Source of the DNA: Gammaproteobacteria bacterium
GTDB lineage: Bacteria > Pseudomonadota > Gammaproteobacteria > Steroidobacterales > Steroidobacteraceae
Reading direction: 5' to 3'
NCBI GenBank assembly: GCA_030038645.1
Contig: JASHSR010000297.1
Location: 1 to 10,459 of the forward strand
DNA: 10,459 nucleotides
Position numbers and translations under genes: made by a program. A model generated the notes under the pieces. The model did not search any database. It saw only the letters and a program-made list of their open reading frames with translations, and was not told where the DNA came from. Of the stretch, positions 1-6,584 are shown piece by piece; the first letter of the stretch is position 1, and every line of letters begins with the position of its first letter.

Positions 1-1058
1 AGCGGTTTACCTGCGATGGGCAGCATGACCTTCGGCCGATTCGCCGTGACCGCCTCGAGACCTCGGCCGCGGCTTGCTGCAAGCACGACCGCCGCACGCG
101 ACGAGTCGGGCGTCGTGAGGTACTGCCGCTCGGCGGCGGAATACTCATCGGCGTCCTGCAGGCGGAAGATCTCCGCAACCGGCACGATCTGGTCCTCGAC
201 GTTCACCAGCGTCTCGCTCGCCTGGATCTCCTTCGCGACGCTCTGCATCGCGGCGGCGGCCGCCCGCACCATGTGGTTGGCCCAGATGACGACGCTGATG
301 CCCGCTTGGCGGAACACCTCGGTCGGCGTGCTGTAGTAGCGCGTCGGCACGATCACGAGCGGCGAGCGGCCCGCCCATTCGCGCGCGAACGCGACGATCT
401 CATCGGGCTTGGTGAGCTTGCTGTGGATCAGGATCGCGTCGGCGCCGGCCCGCCGGTAAGCCTCGGCTCGCCGCAACGCCTCGTCCATGCCCCAGCCGGC
501 GATCAGCGCCTCGACCCGCGCGACGATCGAGAAGCTCGGGTCGCGCTGCGTGTCCTTGCCGGCCGCGATCTTGCCCGCGAATTCCCCGATATCGGCGAGC
601 GGCTGACGCTCGCCGTTCAAGAAGCTGTTGGTCTTCGGAAACTGCTTGTCCTCGATGCAGACGCCGGCGATCCCGCGCTGCTCGAGCTTGCGCACCAGGC
701 GGCGCAGATTGTTGAAATTGCCGTAGCCGGTGTCGCCGTCGAGCAGGATGGGCAGGTCGCTCGCATCCGCCATGAACTCGAGCATCTCGACGACCTGCGT
801 CCAGCTCGCTTCGTTGTTGTCGCGCACGCCGAATTGTGCGGAGATGGTGAGTCCCGACGCCCAGATCCCGCGGAAGCCGGCCTCGCGCACGATGCGGGCC
901 GAAAGCCCGTTGTGCGCTTCCATCAGGAACTCCAGCCGGTCGCTGAGGAGCATCTCACGCAATTTCGCGCTGCGCGTCATCGTATCGTGGCGCGGGACAG
1001 GACGATCGAGCGCCGGGACGGCGGGTGCCTTGGGTACAGCTTTGATTCGTACGGCCAT
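1..1058 (-). CDS. aepX: Phosphoenolpyruvate phosphomutase fused to a nucleotidyltransferase domain (partial, runs off the left edge)
   Basis: PEP mutase converts phosphoenolpyruvate to phosphonopyruvate, the C-P bond-forming step of nearly all phosphonate pathways. The visible 352 residues hold a whole isocitrate lyase/PEP mutase barrel (about 30-300): the entry motif FLMEAHNGLSARI (44-56), metal-site region LLDGDTGYGN (105-114), and the signature E136-D137-K138-x5-N144-S145, which separates PEP mutases from isocitrate and methylisocitrate lyases. From about 322 a second domain begins: VVLAASRGRG, then RPK and MLPIAGKP, the NTP-binding loop of a nucleotidyltransferase, cut by the window edge. 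This matches known bifunctional PEP mutase/phosphonate cytidylyltransferase (PntC-like) fusions. The classic LAAG is LAAS here. The ATG at 1058 starts 8 nt after the upstream stop with no clear Shine-Dalgarno, suggesting coupling. An internal ATG at 980 (residue 27) fits the usual family start and is a possible alternative. Confidence 0.93.
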   Translation of the reverse strand, partial: MAVRIKAVPKAPAVPALDRPVPRHDTMTRSAKLREMLLSDRLEFLMEAHNGLSARIVREAGFRGIWASGLTISAQFGVRDNNEASWTQVVEMLEFMADASDLPILLDGDTGYGNFNNLRRLVRKLEQRGIAGVCIEDKQFPKTNSFLNGERQPLADIGEFAGKIAAGKDTQRDPSFSIVARVEALIAGWGMDEALRRAEAYRRAGADAILIHSKLTKPDEIVAFAREWAGRSPLVIVPTRYYSTPTEVFRQAGISVVIWANHMVRAAAAAMQSVAKEIQASETLVNVEDQIVPVAEIFRLQDADEYSAAERQYLTTPDSSRAAVVLAASRGRGLEAVTANRPKVMLPIAGKP

Positions 1059-1066
1059 GACAGCGA

Positions 1067-1810
1067 CTACAGTTGTGGCAGCACTTCGTTCGCCGCGCGC
1101 GCCACGTCGTTGGGGAAATCGATCTCGATCCAGGGCAGTCCGGTGATGTCGGCGACCTCGAAGCTCCCGCCGCGCTCGAGGAGCAGATCGCGAACCGCCT
1201 CCTCGTGCGGCAGGTGAGCGCGCTCCGTCTCGACGTAGGCGGCGGCGAGCGCCGCGAGCCGGCGCGCCTGCGCCTCGTCGAACCGGAAGAAGCCCACGGA
1301 CTCCCCGATGGTGTCGTATTGCAGCCCGGACGCGAGCTGCTTGCGCAGCTCGACCGGCACGCCGTTGCGCACGCAGAGCTTGACGGGCTCCTCGCCAGGC
1401 TCGAATTCCCGGTCGATCAGGAGTCGGTTGCGGGGCGGGTTCCCGGCTGCGAGCGCGGTCATGATGCGCTCGTGATATAGCACGTCGGCGTCCATGAGCA
1501 GAACGTCGCCCCCGCGGGTGAGCGCATCCGCGGCCGTATGCACGGTGAGCACGCTGCCGAGCTCGAATTTCGCGTTCAGCACGATCTGCGGCCGCGGCCG
1601 CCAGGCGAGGCGGTCGAGCTCGGCCTCGATGAGCTCGTGGCGGAAGCCGAGCGCCAGGACGACCTCCTCGACGCCGGCCTTCCTGAGCAGCACCAAGTGC
1701 CGCTCGAGCAGGCTTCTGCCGCCGAACTGCATCAGGCACTTGGGCCGCTGCTGGTCCGCGGCTTGGCGCAGGCGCGAGCCGCGACCCGCCGCGAGAATGA
1801 TGGCGCGCAT
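1067..1810 (-). CDS. LicC-like nucleotidyltransferase, probable CTP:phosphonate or CTP:phospho-alcohol cytidylyltransferase
   Basis: A 247-residue single-domain nucleotidyltransferase of the sugar/choline-phosphate type. The N-terminus holds the NTP-binding loop LAAGRGSRLR (6-15) followed by RPKCL (22-26) with catalytic-type Lys24. The metal-binding region is LLMDADVLYH (104-113; D107, D109) and a second acidic site is WIEIDFPNDV (227-236). The order and length fit COG1213/LicC-like enzymes that activate phosphocholine, inositol phosphate or phosphonates with CTP. The ATG at 1810 is chosen because it opens directly on the NTP loop and follows AGAGGA (1815-1820); the frame stays open upstream but nothing there looks like protein. 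It lies 8 nt before the PEP mutase gene, so the two are almost certainly co-transcribed. The neighbouring PEP mutase and CDP-alcohol transferase suggest CTP as donor and a phosphonate or polyol phosphate as acceptor; the substrate cannot be read from sequence. Confidence 0.9.
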   Translation of the reverse strand: MRAIILAAGRGSRLRQAADQQRPKCLMQFGGRSLLERHLVLLRKAGVEEVVLALGFRHELIEAELDRLAWRPRPQIVLNAKFELGSVLTVHTAADALTRGGDVLLMDADVLYHERIMTALAAGNPPRNRLLIDREFEPGEEPVKLCVRNGVPVELRKQLASGLQYDTIGESVGFFRFDEAQARRLAALAAAYVETERAHLPHEEAVRDLLLERGGSFEVADITGLPWIEIDFPNDVARAANEVLPQL

Positions 1811-1838
1811 GAAGTCCTCTCGAGTGCCCGGAGCGGGA

Positions 1839-1866
1839 ATATTACAAAAACGCGCGGCGCGCCGCC
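1839..1866 (-). terminator. Weak terminator/AT-rich hinge between the flippase-like and nucleotidyltransferase genes
   Basis: In the 91-nt gap, read on the minus strand, the palindrome GCGGCGCGCCGC (1854-1865) is followed after GCG by TTTTT (1846-1850), which resembles a short intrinsic terminator. Right after it comes TAATAT (1839-1844), a possible -10 box, with AGAGGA and the ATG further on. The stem is only about 4 bp if a 4-nt loop is allowed, so termination would be partial at most. Confidence 0.3.
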
Positions 1867-1901
1867 TCCCGAGCCCCTGGGACCTGCGAGCCGCTCTGCC
1901 C

Positions 1902-2918
1902 TCAGTCTCCGGCGGTCGCGCACGCCACGCGGCGGCGCCAGCCCCGCTCGGAGACGTACAGATACAGCAGGCCGGGCAGGCCGAGCAGAATCTCGCGCGC
2001 GCGCTTGGCGAGCGACAGGGCGAGCGCCGCATCGGGCGGCAATCCCGCGAAGGGCGCGAGCAGCAGATACCCGCCCTCCTGCACGCCGAGCGCGCCGGGA
2101 ATGGCGAACGCCGCTCCGCGAATCGCCTGCCCGAGGCTCTCGAGCATCAGGGCATCGACCCATCCGACCGGCGATCCGATGAATTGCAGGATCAGATAGA
2201 CCTCGCCCGTCCCGACGAGCCAGCCGGCGAGGCTCAGCACGAAGCTCGCGAGCGTACGTCCTCCGCGGACGTAGGTTTTCTCGACCGCAAGGTCGATCGC
2301 CTCGGCGCGGCTCGTGAGCTGTGACCAATCGCGCCGGCCCCAGAATCGGGCGATGGCGTGCATCGATCGGCCGAAGAGCCCGCGGCGTTGAACGAGGTAG
2401 AACAGCACCACCGGCACTGCGAGGACGATGCCGGCGACGAGCAAGGACCAGCCCACCGCGTGCCGCGAGCGGGTCGCGTGCAGGTCGAGACCCGCTTGCA
2501 TCGTGAGCGAGGCGACGCCGATCAGAGCAAAGACGACCTGCGCGAGCCCCTGCAGGGTGGTGCTGACCGTGATCGCCGCCACGGAGTCCTGCATGGGCAT
2601 CCCACGGTGCGAGAGGCAGCGGGCCATCACGACCGGCCCCGCGACCTGGCCGATGGGCATCAGGCTGTTCGCCGATTCGCCGGCCCAGCGGGCGAGCAGC
2701 GCATCGCTCCAGGAGCCGCGCGCCACCGTGGCGTCGAACAGCGCGCAGATCGCCGCGGCATCGAGCAGGAGCGGCAGTCCGTGAAACGCCGCGACGAGCA
2801 GCAGGCCCCAGCCCGCCATGGCGAGCGTCGCGAACACAGGCCCCAGGCCGTGCGAGACGAGCACGCCCGCAAACAGCAGCGCGCCCGCCGTCAGCAACCA
2901 GAACGCCGAGCGCGTCAA
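1902..2918 (-). CDS. HpnL/LPG-synthase-type flippase-like integral membrane protein
   Basis: A 338-residue polytopic inner-membrane protein with roughly 7-8 hydrophobic segments (about 6-22, 35-60, 112-138, 156-177, 223-247, 255-290, 297-322). Diagnostic stretches are ESANSLMPIGQVAGPVVMAR (81-100) and IPGALGVQEGGY (273-284) followed by the PPDAALALSLAKRAREILLG region, the pattern of the HpnL / lysylphosphatidylglycerol-synthase transmembrane family. Members lack the soluble aminoacyl-transferase domain and are suspected to move or handle lipids; HpnL itself is linked to hopanoids. No ATG or GTG fits the beginning. A TTG at 2918 overlaps the oxygenase stop (TTGA) and sits 11 nt after GGAAG, so I chose it. 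The gene overlaps the oxygenase by 4 nt, indicating translational coupling. In this neighbourhood a role in transporting the phosphonate-bearing lipid is reasonable but unproven. Confidence 0.87.
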   Translation of the reverse strand: MTRSAFWLLTAGALLFAGVLVSHGLGPVFATLAMAGWGLLLVAAFHGLPLLLDAAAICALFDATVARGSWSDALLARWAGESANSLMPIGQVAGPVVMARCLSHRGMPMQDSVAAITVSTTLQGLAQVVFALIGVASLTMQAGLDLHATRSRHAVGWSLLVAGIVLAVPVVLFYLVQRRGLFGRSMHAIARFWGRRDWSQLTSRAEAIDLAVEKTYVRGGRTLASFVLSLAGWLVGTGEVYLILQFIGSPVGWVDALMLESLGQAIRGAAFAIPGALGVQEGGYLLLAPFAGLPPDAALALSLAKRAREILLGLPGLLYLYVSERGWRRRVACATAGD

Positions 2919-3628
2919 GGCGCGCCCCGCTTCCGCCGGCGAAAGACCTGGCGAAAGCCGAAGTATCCGAGCGCGTCCTTCATGTTCGAGATCAACCGCC
3001 ACCCCGGGCGCATCTTCGGGTCGGTGACGTACTCGAAGGTGAGCGACACCCGCACCTCGTTCTCGCCGAGCGGCGTAATGCGATGGCGCAGAGCGTCCCC
3101 GTCGAAGAAGACCACGCCGCCGGGAGGGATGCGGACGGAGCCTGCCACGGGCGCCACGCCGCGCTCCCGCGTGTGCAGCTCGTAGTCGAGGCGGCACGAC
3201 GACTCATCGAGCACCCCGAGCAGCAACGTGTAGCGGCGCCCCGCGTAGTAAGAGGTGTCGTAGTGCCAGCCGATGTAGTCGCCGGGTCGCGTGTAGAAGT
3301 AGAGCGCGTAGGCGTGCGGATCCTCGGGCGGCGAGGGATGCAGGCGCTCGCCCGATACCTGCTCGAGCCAGCCGGCGAGCGCCGGCGAGCGATACAGCTC
3401 GGCGATGAAGGGCGCAAGCTCATCTATCGTATGGCGGCCGACACTGCCGCCTTGCTTGTGGCCCGGCAGGTAATTGCGGTTGACCGACCCGCGGACCGCG
3501 GCAACGGCGGACACGAGCTGCGCCACGGTCTCCCGCGGCAGGAATTCCGGGAGGTAGAGAAACGCGCCCTGCCGCACGAACTCCCGGCGCAGCGGCTGCG
3601 CCTCGAGGTCACGCAGCCGCTCCCGCAT
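2915..3628 (-). CDS. 2-oxoglutarate/Fe(II)-dependent oxygenase
   Basis: A 237-residue protein with the double-stranded beta-helix signature of 2OG/Fe(II) oxygenases: H122-x-D124 (IGWHYDTSYY), the distal His182 in LRHRITPLG, and R193-x-S195 (RVSLTFEY), which normally binds the 2-oxoglutarate carboxylate. The intact Asp124 argues for hydroxylation or another oxidation, not halogenation, since Fe/2OG halogenases replace that Asp with Gly or Ala. The conserved-looking RNYLPGHKQGG (51-61) may form part of the substrate pocket. The ATG at 3628 is the first standard start after the upstream gene's stop; the 83-nt gap contains an inverted repeat and no good Shine-Dalgarno. The gene overlaps the flippase-like gene by 4 nt. 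Given PEP mutase in the same block, hydroxylation at the phosphonate carbon (as in 1-hydroxy-2-aminoethylphosphonate head groups) is an attractive inference. The substrate could also be a fatty acyl chain or an unrelated small molecule. Confidence 0.88.
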   Translation of the reverse strand: MRERLRDLEAQPLRREFVRQGAFLYLPEFLPRETVAQLVSAVAAVRGSVNRNYLPGHKQGGSVGRHTIDELAPFIAELYRSPALAGWLEQVSGERLHPSPPEDPHAYALYFYTRPGDYIGWHYDTSYYAGRRYTLLLGVLDESSCRLDYELHTRERGVAPVAGSVRIPPGGVVFFDGDALRHRITPLGENEVRVSLTFEYVTDPKMRPGWRLISNMKDALGYFGFRQVFRRRKRGAP

Positions 3629-3659
3629 CGCTCGATCGGGATCGGGCCGAGATGCAGAC

Positions 3660-3680
3660 CCGGCCGCAACGGCGGGCCGG
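3660..3680. repeat. Inverted repeat in the CDP-alcohol transferase/oxygenase gap
   Basis: CCGGCC and GGCCGG arms (6 bp, perfect) enclose a 9-nt loop in the 83-nt gap between the two genes, 32 nt before the oxygenase ATG. No T-tract follows, so it is not an intrinsic terminator. It may be an mRNA hairpin or chance in GC-rich DNA. Confidence 0.3.
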
Positions 3681-3711
3681 CGCTCGCCTTCCAGATTCGT
3701 AGAAAGCCCGA

Positions 3712-4407
3712 TCAGGCGAGGCCCGTCCCGGATGTCGAATCGGCGACCGGCAGCTTCACGCGGCGCAGCACGCGTCGATAGTCGACCACCACCCACGCGG
3801 CAAACAGCGGCGCACCGACCGAGGCGGCGATCAGATACGGCGTGACGCCGTTGCACAAGGTCACGAGGGGAAGCAGATACAGAATGTCCTCCGTCTCGAA
3901 CCCACCGAGCGACGCCTGCCGGCTCGCCGCCTTGCCGGCCATCTCCTCGATGCGCATGCGCAGGAAGAAGATCAGCGCGACGGCGATTCCCGCGATCGCG
4001 CCGAGCGCGGCAGGCGGCACGCCGAGCCCGAGCACGAACCCGGTCGCGGGCTGGGTGCCCACCCCCACGCCCATCGCGACGAAGAGCAGGATCGTCACGG
4101 CGGCATCGCTCGCGAGGTCGTACAGGTGCCCGATGCGGCTCGTCTTGCCGCTGAGGCGCGCGAGCTCGCCGTCGGCGTGATCGAGGAAATTCGAGAGCAC
4201 CAGCAGCAGCGCGGCGAGGTTCGACCAGCCGTACGTTCCGGGCGTGAAAGCGGCAGCGCCAGCGAGGCCGACCAACAGCCGAACGGTGGTGAGATGGTTC
4301 GGCGTGACGCGGCTATGCTTGAGCGGTGCGACCATCAGGCGCGCCAGCCGCGCGTCCCACGGCCGGACCGCGACGCTGGCGGAGGAGAAGTCAGCAGACT
4401 TCGGCAT
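3712..4407 (-). CDS. CDP-alcohol phosphatidyltransferase family protein
   Basis: A 231-residue integral membrane enzyme with the complete CDP-alcohol phosphotransferase signature: D76-x2-D79-G80-x2-A83-R84-x8-G93-x3-D97-x3-D101. The first three Asp bind divalent metals and D101 is the expected catalytic base. Around it are hydrophobic segments at about 44-54, 60-75, 102-133, 135-150 and 185-209. Enzymes of this family transfer a phospho-alcohol (or phosphonate) from a CDP-linked donor to a lipid or polyol hydroxyl, releasing CMP. PVTPNH-like entry (SRVTPNHLT, 32-40) is typical. It starts at the ATG at 4407, about 45 nt downstream of a good -10 box, and so appears to be the first gene of the block with PEP mutase and two nucleotidyltransferase domains. 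That supports a CDP-phosphonate or CDP-polyol donor. Phosphatidylglycerophosphate or phosphatidylserine synthesis cannot be excluded by motif alone, but the context argues against them. Confidence 0.9.
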   Translation of the reverse strand: MPKSADFSSASVAVRPWDARLARLMVAPLKHSRVTPNHLTTVRLLVGLAGAAAFTPGTYGWSNLAALLLVLSNFLDHADGELARLSGKTSRIGHLYDLASDAAVTILLFVAMGVGVGTQPATGFVLGLGVPPAALGAIAGIAVALIFFLRMRIEEMAGKAASRQASLGGFETEDILYLLPLVTLCNGVTPYLIAASVGAPLFAAWVVVDYRRVLRRVKLPVADSTSGTGLA

Positions 4408-4451
4408 AGCGGTCGATGCGAACAGAACCCGCCCGTCGATGGTGCGGTCTC

Positions 4452-4457
4452 ATTCTA
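4452..4457 (-). promoter_or_regulatory. Candidate -10 box of a promoter for the phosphonate block
   Basis: Read on the minus strand the site is TAGAAT (5 of 6 matches to TATAAT), in a short A/T-rich island that stands out from the surrounding GC-rich DNA. It lies 44 nt upstream of the CDP-alcohol transferase ATG, giving a leader of about 38 nt. No good -35 hexamer is visible at 16-18 nt spacing; TTCCGA at 19 nt is the nearest, so an activator or alternative sigma factor may be involved. Confidence 0.4.
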
Positions 4458-4692
4458 ACCACATTTAGGGGCCTGATCGGAATGAAATACGGCCGATTTG
4501 GCTCCGATCGGTCGTGCATCGCCGCACGGGCGCCTGGCTGAGGCCGCCCCGGGGGCCGTGCGCGGGACCGCGCGGGCCGAGGCACGAAATTATCAGCGTT
4601 TGCAACCGGGTAGCGGCACATCCTCACGGCAGTCGCATTCACCCTGTGCGCCCCGGGGCCTGCCTCCCCTTCCGCGGGCTGGCTCGTCTTGC

Positions 4693-4708
4693 GCAGCCTC
4701 GGGGCTGC
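4693..4708. repeat. GC-rich tetraloop hairpin in the spacer
   Basis: GCAGCC and GGCTGC arms (6 bp, perfect) flank the loop TCGG. No U-tract on either side. It lies between a GCCCCGGGGC palindrome and another hairpin, so the minus-strand transcript from the methyltransferase gene would fold strongly here. Confidence 0.4.
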
Positions 4709-4746
4709 ACACGCCCCGGGCCGGGGTCGCGGCGCCTTGCGGATCA

Positions 4747-4763
4747 GGTGGAGGCTCCCCACC
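4747..4763 (-). terminator. Hairpin just downstream of the O-methyltransferase gene
   Basis: On the minus strand GGTGGGG-AGC-CTCCACC forms a 7-bp stem (one G-U pair) 11 nt after the methyltransferase stop. There is no T-tract, so it is not a classic intrinsic terminator; it may protect the mRNA end or mark termination aided by Rho. Confidence 0.3.
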
Positions 4764-4774
4764 GTTTGGATTCC

Positions 4775-5758
4775 TCAAATCGCGACGCCCTCGACGATCG
4801 ATAGCCGGGAGCGGGTGCCAATCACTCGCTCGAGGCGCCAGCCCGCTTCGCGATAGAGCCGCTCGAATTCCGATCGCGTGCGCTGCTTGCCGCCGGCCAG
4901 CATCATGTGCACGTCGAACAGCGTCACGAACTCCAAATTCCCGCCGTCCTCGTAGAGAGTCTCCAGAAGCAGGACCCTGGCTCCGCCTCGAGCCGCGCGG
5001 CGCACGGCCACGAGGATCCGCTTCGCGTCCTCATCGCCCCAGTCGTGGATCACGTCCTTCAGCACGTAGCAGTCGCAAGCCGGCAGATCGTCCTTGAAGA
5101 AGTCGCCCGATCTGCGCTCCAGTCGATGCGACGGAGGCGCCGGCTCGCTGGCAATCACGCCCGGCAGATCGAAAACGACGCCCCCGACGTTTGGCGTCGC
5201 CTGCAGTATTGCCGCAAGGAGGTGCCCGCGCCCCCCGCCAATGTCGCCGATCACGGGAAACGGGGAGAAGTCATACGCCGCCAGCACGCTCGGGATGACG
5301 TCGTACGCCATTACTGTCATCGCGGCGTCAAACAGCTGCCCTTCCTCGGGGTGCTCGGCGAAGTAGCCGAAGCCGTTCGGGATCACCTTCTCGGCGCTCG
5401 GACGGCCGGTCCGGACCGTATATTCGAGCTCCTCGAACACGCGGAGCTGCCAGGCGCGCCCCAGCATCCGCACGGCGGGGCGCTGAGACTGCGGGTGGTC
5501 CTTGCGCAGGAGACGCGACGCGGCCGAGTGCGCAAAGCGGCCCGACCGCCACTCGAAAACGCCGTGAGCGCAGAGCAGGCGCATCACGCGCTCGAGAGGC
5601 TCCGCGTGGACTCCTGCCGCGGAGGCAAGAGCCGTGGCCGTCTTCGGCTCATCCTCCAGCTGATCTGCGATGCCGATCTCGGCGATGGCGTGCAGGCAAC
5701 GCGGGATCGCATACCCGATCGCCAGCCGATGCAGCAACACGAACGGGGATTCCTGCAT
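4775..5758 (-). CDS. Family-2 SAM-dependent O-methyltransferase
   Basis: A 327-residue protein with the two-part layout of the plant/bacterial small-molecule O-methyltransferases (hydroxyneurosporene/CrtF, acetylserotonin type). Residues about 10-95 form a winged-helix dimerization domain (IAEIGIADQL, then the helix leading to LLCAHGVFEW). The C-terminal Rossmann domain carries SAM motif I at 170-178 (GDIGGGRGHL, 171-180), the acidic VVFDLPGVI (194-202), and YVLKDVIHDW (231-240), where His238 is the expected catalytic base. The ATG at 5758 follows the strong Shine-Dalgarno GGAAGAAG (5764-5771) and is preferred over an in-frame TTG at 5782. It lies 45 nt downstream of msrA on the same strand and is probably co-transcribed. 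The acceptor is unknown; carotenoids, quinone-like or polyketide hydroxyls are typical for the family. Nothing links it directly to the phosphonate block 367 nt downstream. Confidence 0.9.
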   Translation of the reverse strand: MQESPFVLLHRLAIGYAIPRCLHAIAEIGIADQLEDEPKTATALASAAGVHAEPLERVMRLLCAHGVFEWRSGRFAHSAASRLLRKDHPQSQRPAVRMLGRAWQLRVFEELEYTVRTGRPSAEKVIPNGFGYFAEHPEEGQLFDAAMTVMAYDVIPSVLAAYDFSPFPVIGDIGGGRGHLLAAILQATPNVGGVVFDLPGVIASEPAPPSHRLERRSGDFFKDDLPACDCYVLKDVIHDWGDEDAKRILVAVRRAARGGARVLLLETLYEDGGNLEFVTLFDVHMMLAGGKQRTRSEFERLYREAGWRLERVIGTRSRLSIVEGVAI

Positions 5759-5803
5759 GGTGTCTTCTTCCGGTAGTTGCAACGGCTGCTCGTGATCCGG
5801 CTG

Positions 5804-6445
5804 TCACTTCGAGGATTTGAAGGTGACCCCGCACGAGTGATCCGGACAGTACCCGCCGGGATTCTTCGCGAGGTACTGCTGGTGATAGTCCTCCGCGTAG
5901 TAGAAGGCCGGGGCCTCGCGGATTTCCGTCGTGATGGCGCCGAAGCCGGCGGCGGTCAATCTCGCCTGGAACGCCTGCTGCGACTCCTCCGCGGCTTTGC
6001 GCTGCTCGGCGCTCAGCACGTAGATGGCCGAGCGATACTGCGTGCCGGTGTCGTTGCCCTGGCGCATGCCCTGCGTCGGATCGTGGCTCTCCCAGAACTC
6101 CTCGAGGAGCTGCCGATACGAGATCTTCGCCGGATCGAAGATGACGCGCACGACCTCCGCATGGCCCGTTCGGCCGGTGCACACCTCTTCGTATGTGGGA
6201 TTGGCGGTGTGGCCGCCCGCATAGCCGACGGCGGTCGAGTAGACGCCCGGCAGCTGCCAGAAGTGCTTCTCGGCGCCCCAGAAGCAGCCGAGCGCGAAGA
6301 TCGCTTCGTGCAGACCCGCCGGGAACGGCGGAACCATGCGCCGCCCGTTCACATAGTGCGTCTCGGGCACTCGGAGCGGCGTCGGGCGTCCGGGCAGAGC
6401 CTCCTCCGGCGAGGGCATCTGCGCTTTCGTGCGAAAAAGAGCCAT
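5804..6445 (-). CDS. msrA: Peptide methionine sulfoxide reductase A
   Basis: A 213-residue MsrA, which reduces methionine-S-sulfoxide in proteins and free form. The catalytic motif is GCFWGAE with Cys54; GMRQGNDTGTQYRSAIY and FYYAEDYHQQYL follow at the expected places, and the tail GGYCPDHSCG supplies two recycling cysteines (C200, C205). From memory of the family, the long N-terminus (LPGR-TPL, then HYVNG) resembles the E. coli enzyme closely, including overall length, which supports a gammaproteobacterial origin. No signal peptide is visible, so it acts in the cytoplasm. The ATG at 6445 follows GGAG with 9-nt spacing. It is divergent from the TPR gene across a 139-nt gap, and the O-methyltransferase follows it. 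Confidence 0.96.
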   Translation of the reverse strand: MALFRTKAQMPSPEEALPGRPTPLRVPETHYVNGRRMVPPFPAGLHEAIFALGCFWGAEKHFWQLPGVYSTAVGYAGGHTANPTYEEVCTGRTGHAEVVRVIFDPAKISYRQLLEEFWESHDPTQGMRQGNDTGTQYRSAIYVLSAEQRKAAEESQQAFQARLTAAGFGAITTEIREAPAFYYAEDYHQQYLAKNPGGYCPDHSCGVTFKSSK

Positions 6446-6584
6446 CGTGCGGCGCTCCGGCAAGGTAGCGGGTCGGACCAGTGTGCGCATGCGTGCCGCC
6501 CAAGACAAGCCGTGCCGGGAACCCGTCCTTGACGAGCGTGCGGCCCCATTCCATGCTCTGCGGCCGGCAGGCTGAGCTCCCTCC

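Larger units (their letters stand above)
4408..4774. other. Gene-free 367-bp spacer with GC-rich hairpins
   Basis: Open frames cross this stretch but none has convincing protein content or a start with a ribosome binding site. It holds the candidate promoter at 4452-4457 and then several strong inverted repeats: the palindrome GCCCCGGGGC (4650-4659), a hairpin GCAGCC-TCGG-GGCTGC (4693-4708), and the hairpin at 4747-4763. I could not match the arrangement to a named riboswitch or small RNA. Confidence 0.5.

Noticed and set aside
1..1058. Isocitrate or methylisocitrate lyase for the first gene.
   Set aside because: The E136-D137-K138-x5-N-S signature and the fused nucleotidyltransferase domain indicate PEP mutase; lyases carry a KKCGH-type motif that is absent here.
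273..1217. A 314-residue plus-strand open frame opposite the PEP mutase gene.
   Set aside because: Antisense to a gene with clear catalytic motifs; no protein-like signal.
3371..3390. A perfect 10-bp tandem repeat (GCCGGCGAGC twice).
   Set aside because: It lies within the oxygenase coding sequence, in frame with ordinary residues, and two short GC-rich copies are expected by chance.
2915..3628. A halogenase for the 2OG/Fe(II) enzyme.
   Set aside because: The metal-binding Asp124 is present; halogenases have Gly or Ala there.
4500..4774. A cobalamin, SAH or other known riboswitch in the spacer.
   Set aside because: I compared the hairpins and conserved boxes from memory on both strands and no ordered set of motifs matched.
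5759..5782. The TTG at 5782 as the O-methyltransferase start.
   Set aside because: The ATG at 5758 has an excellent Shine-Dalgarno that would lie inside the coding sequence if the TTG were used.
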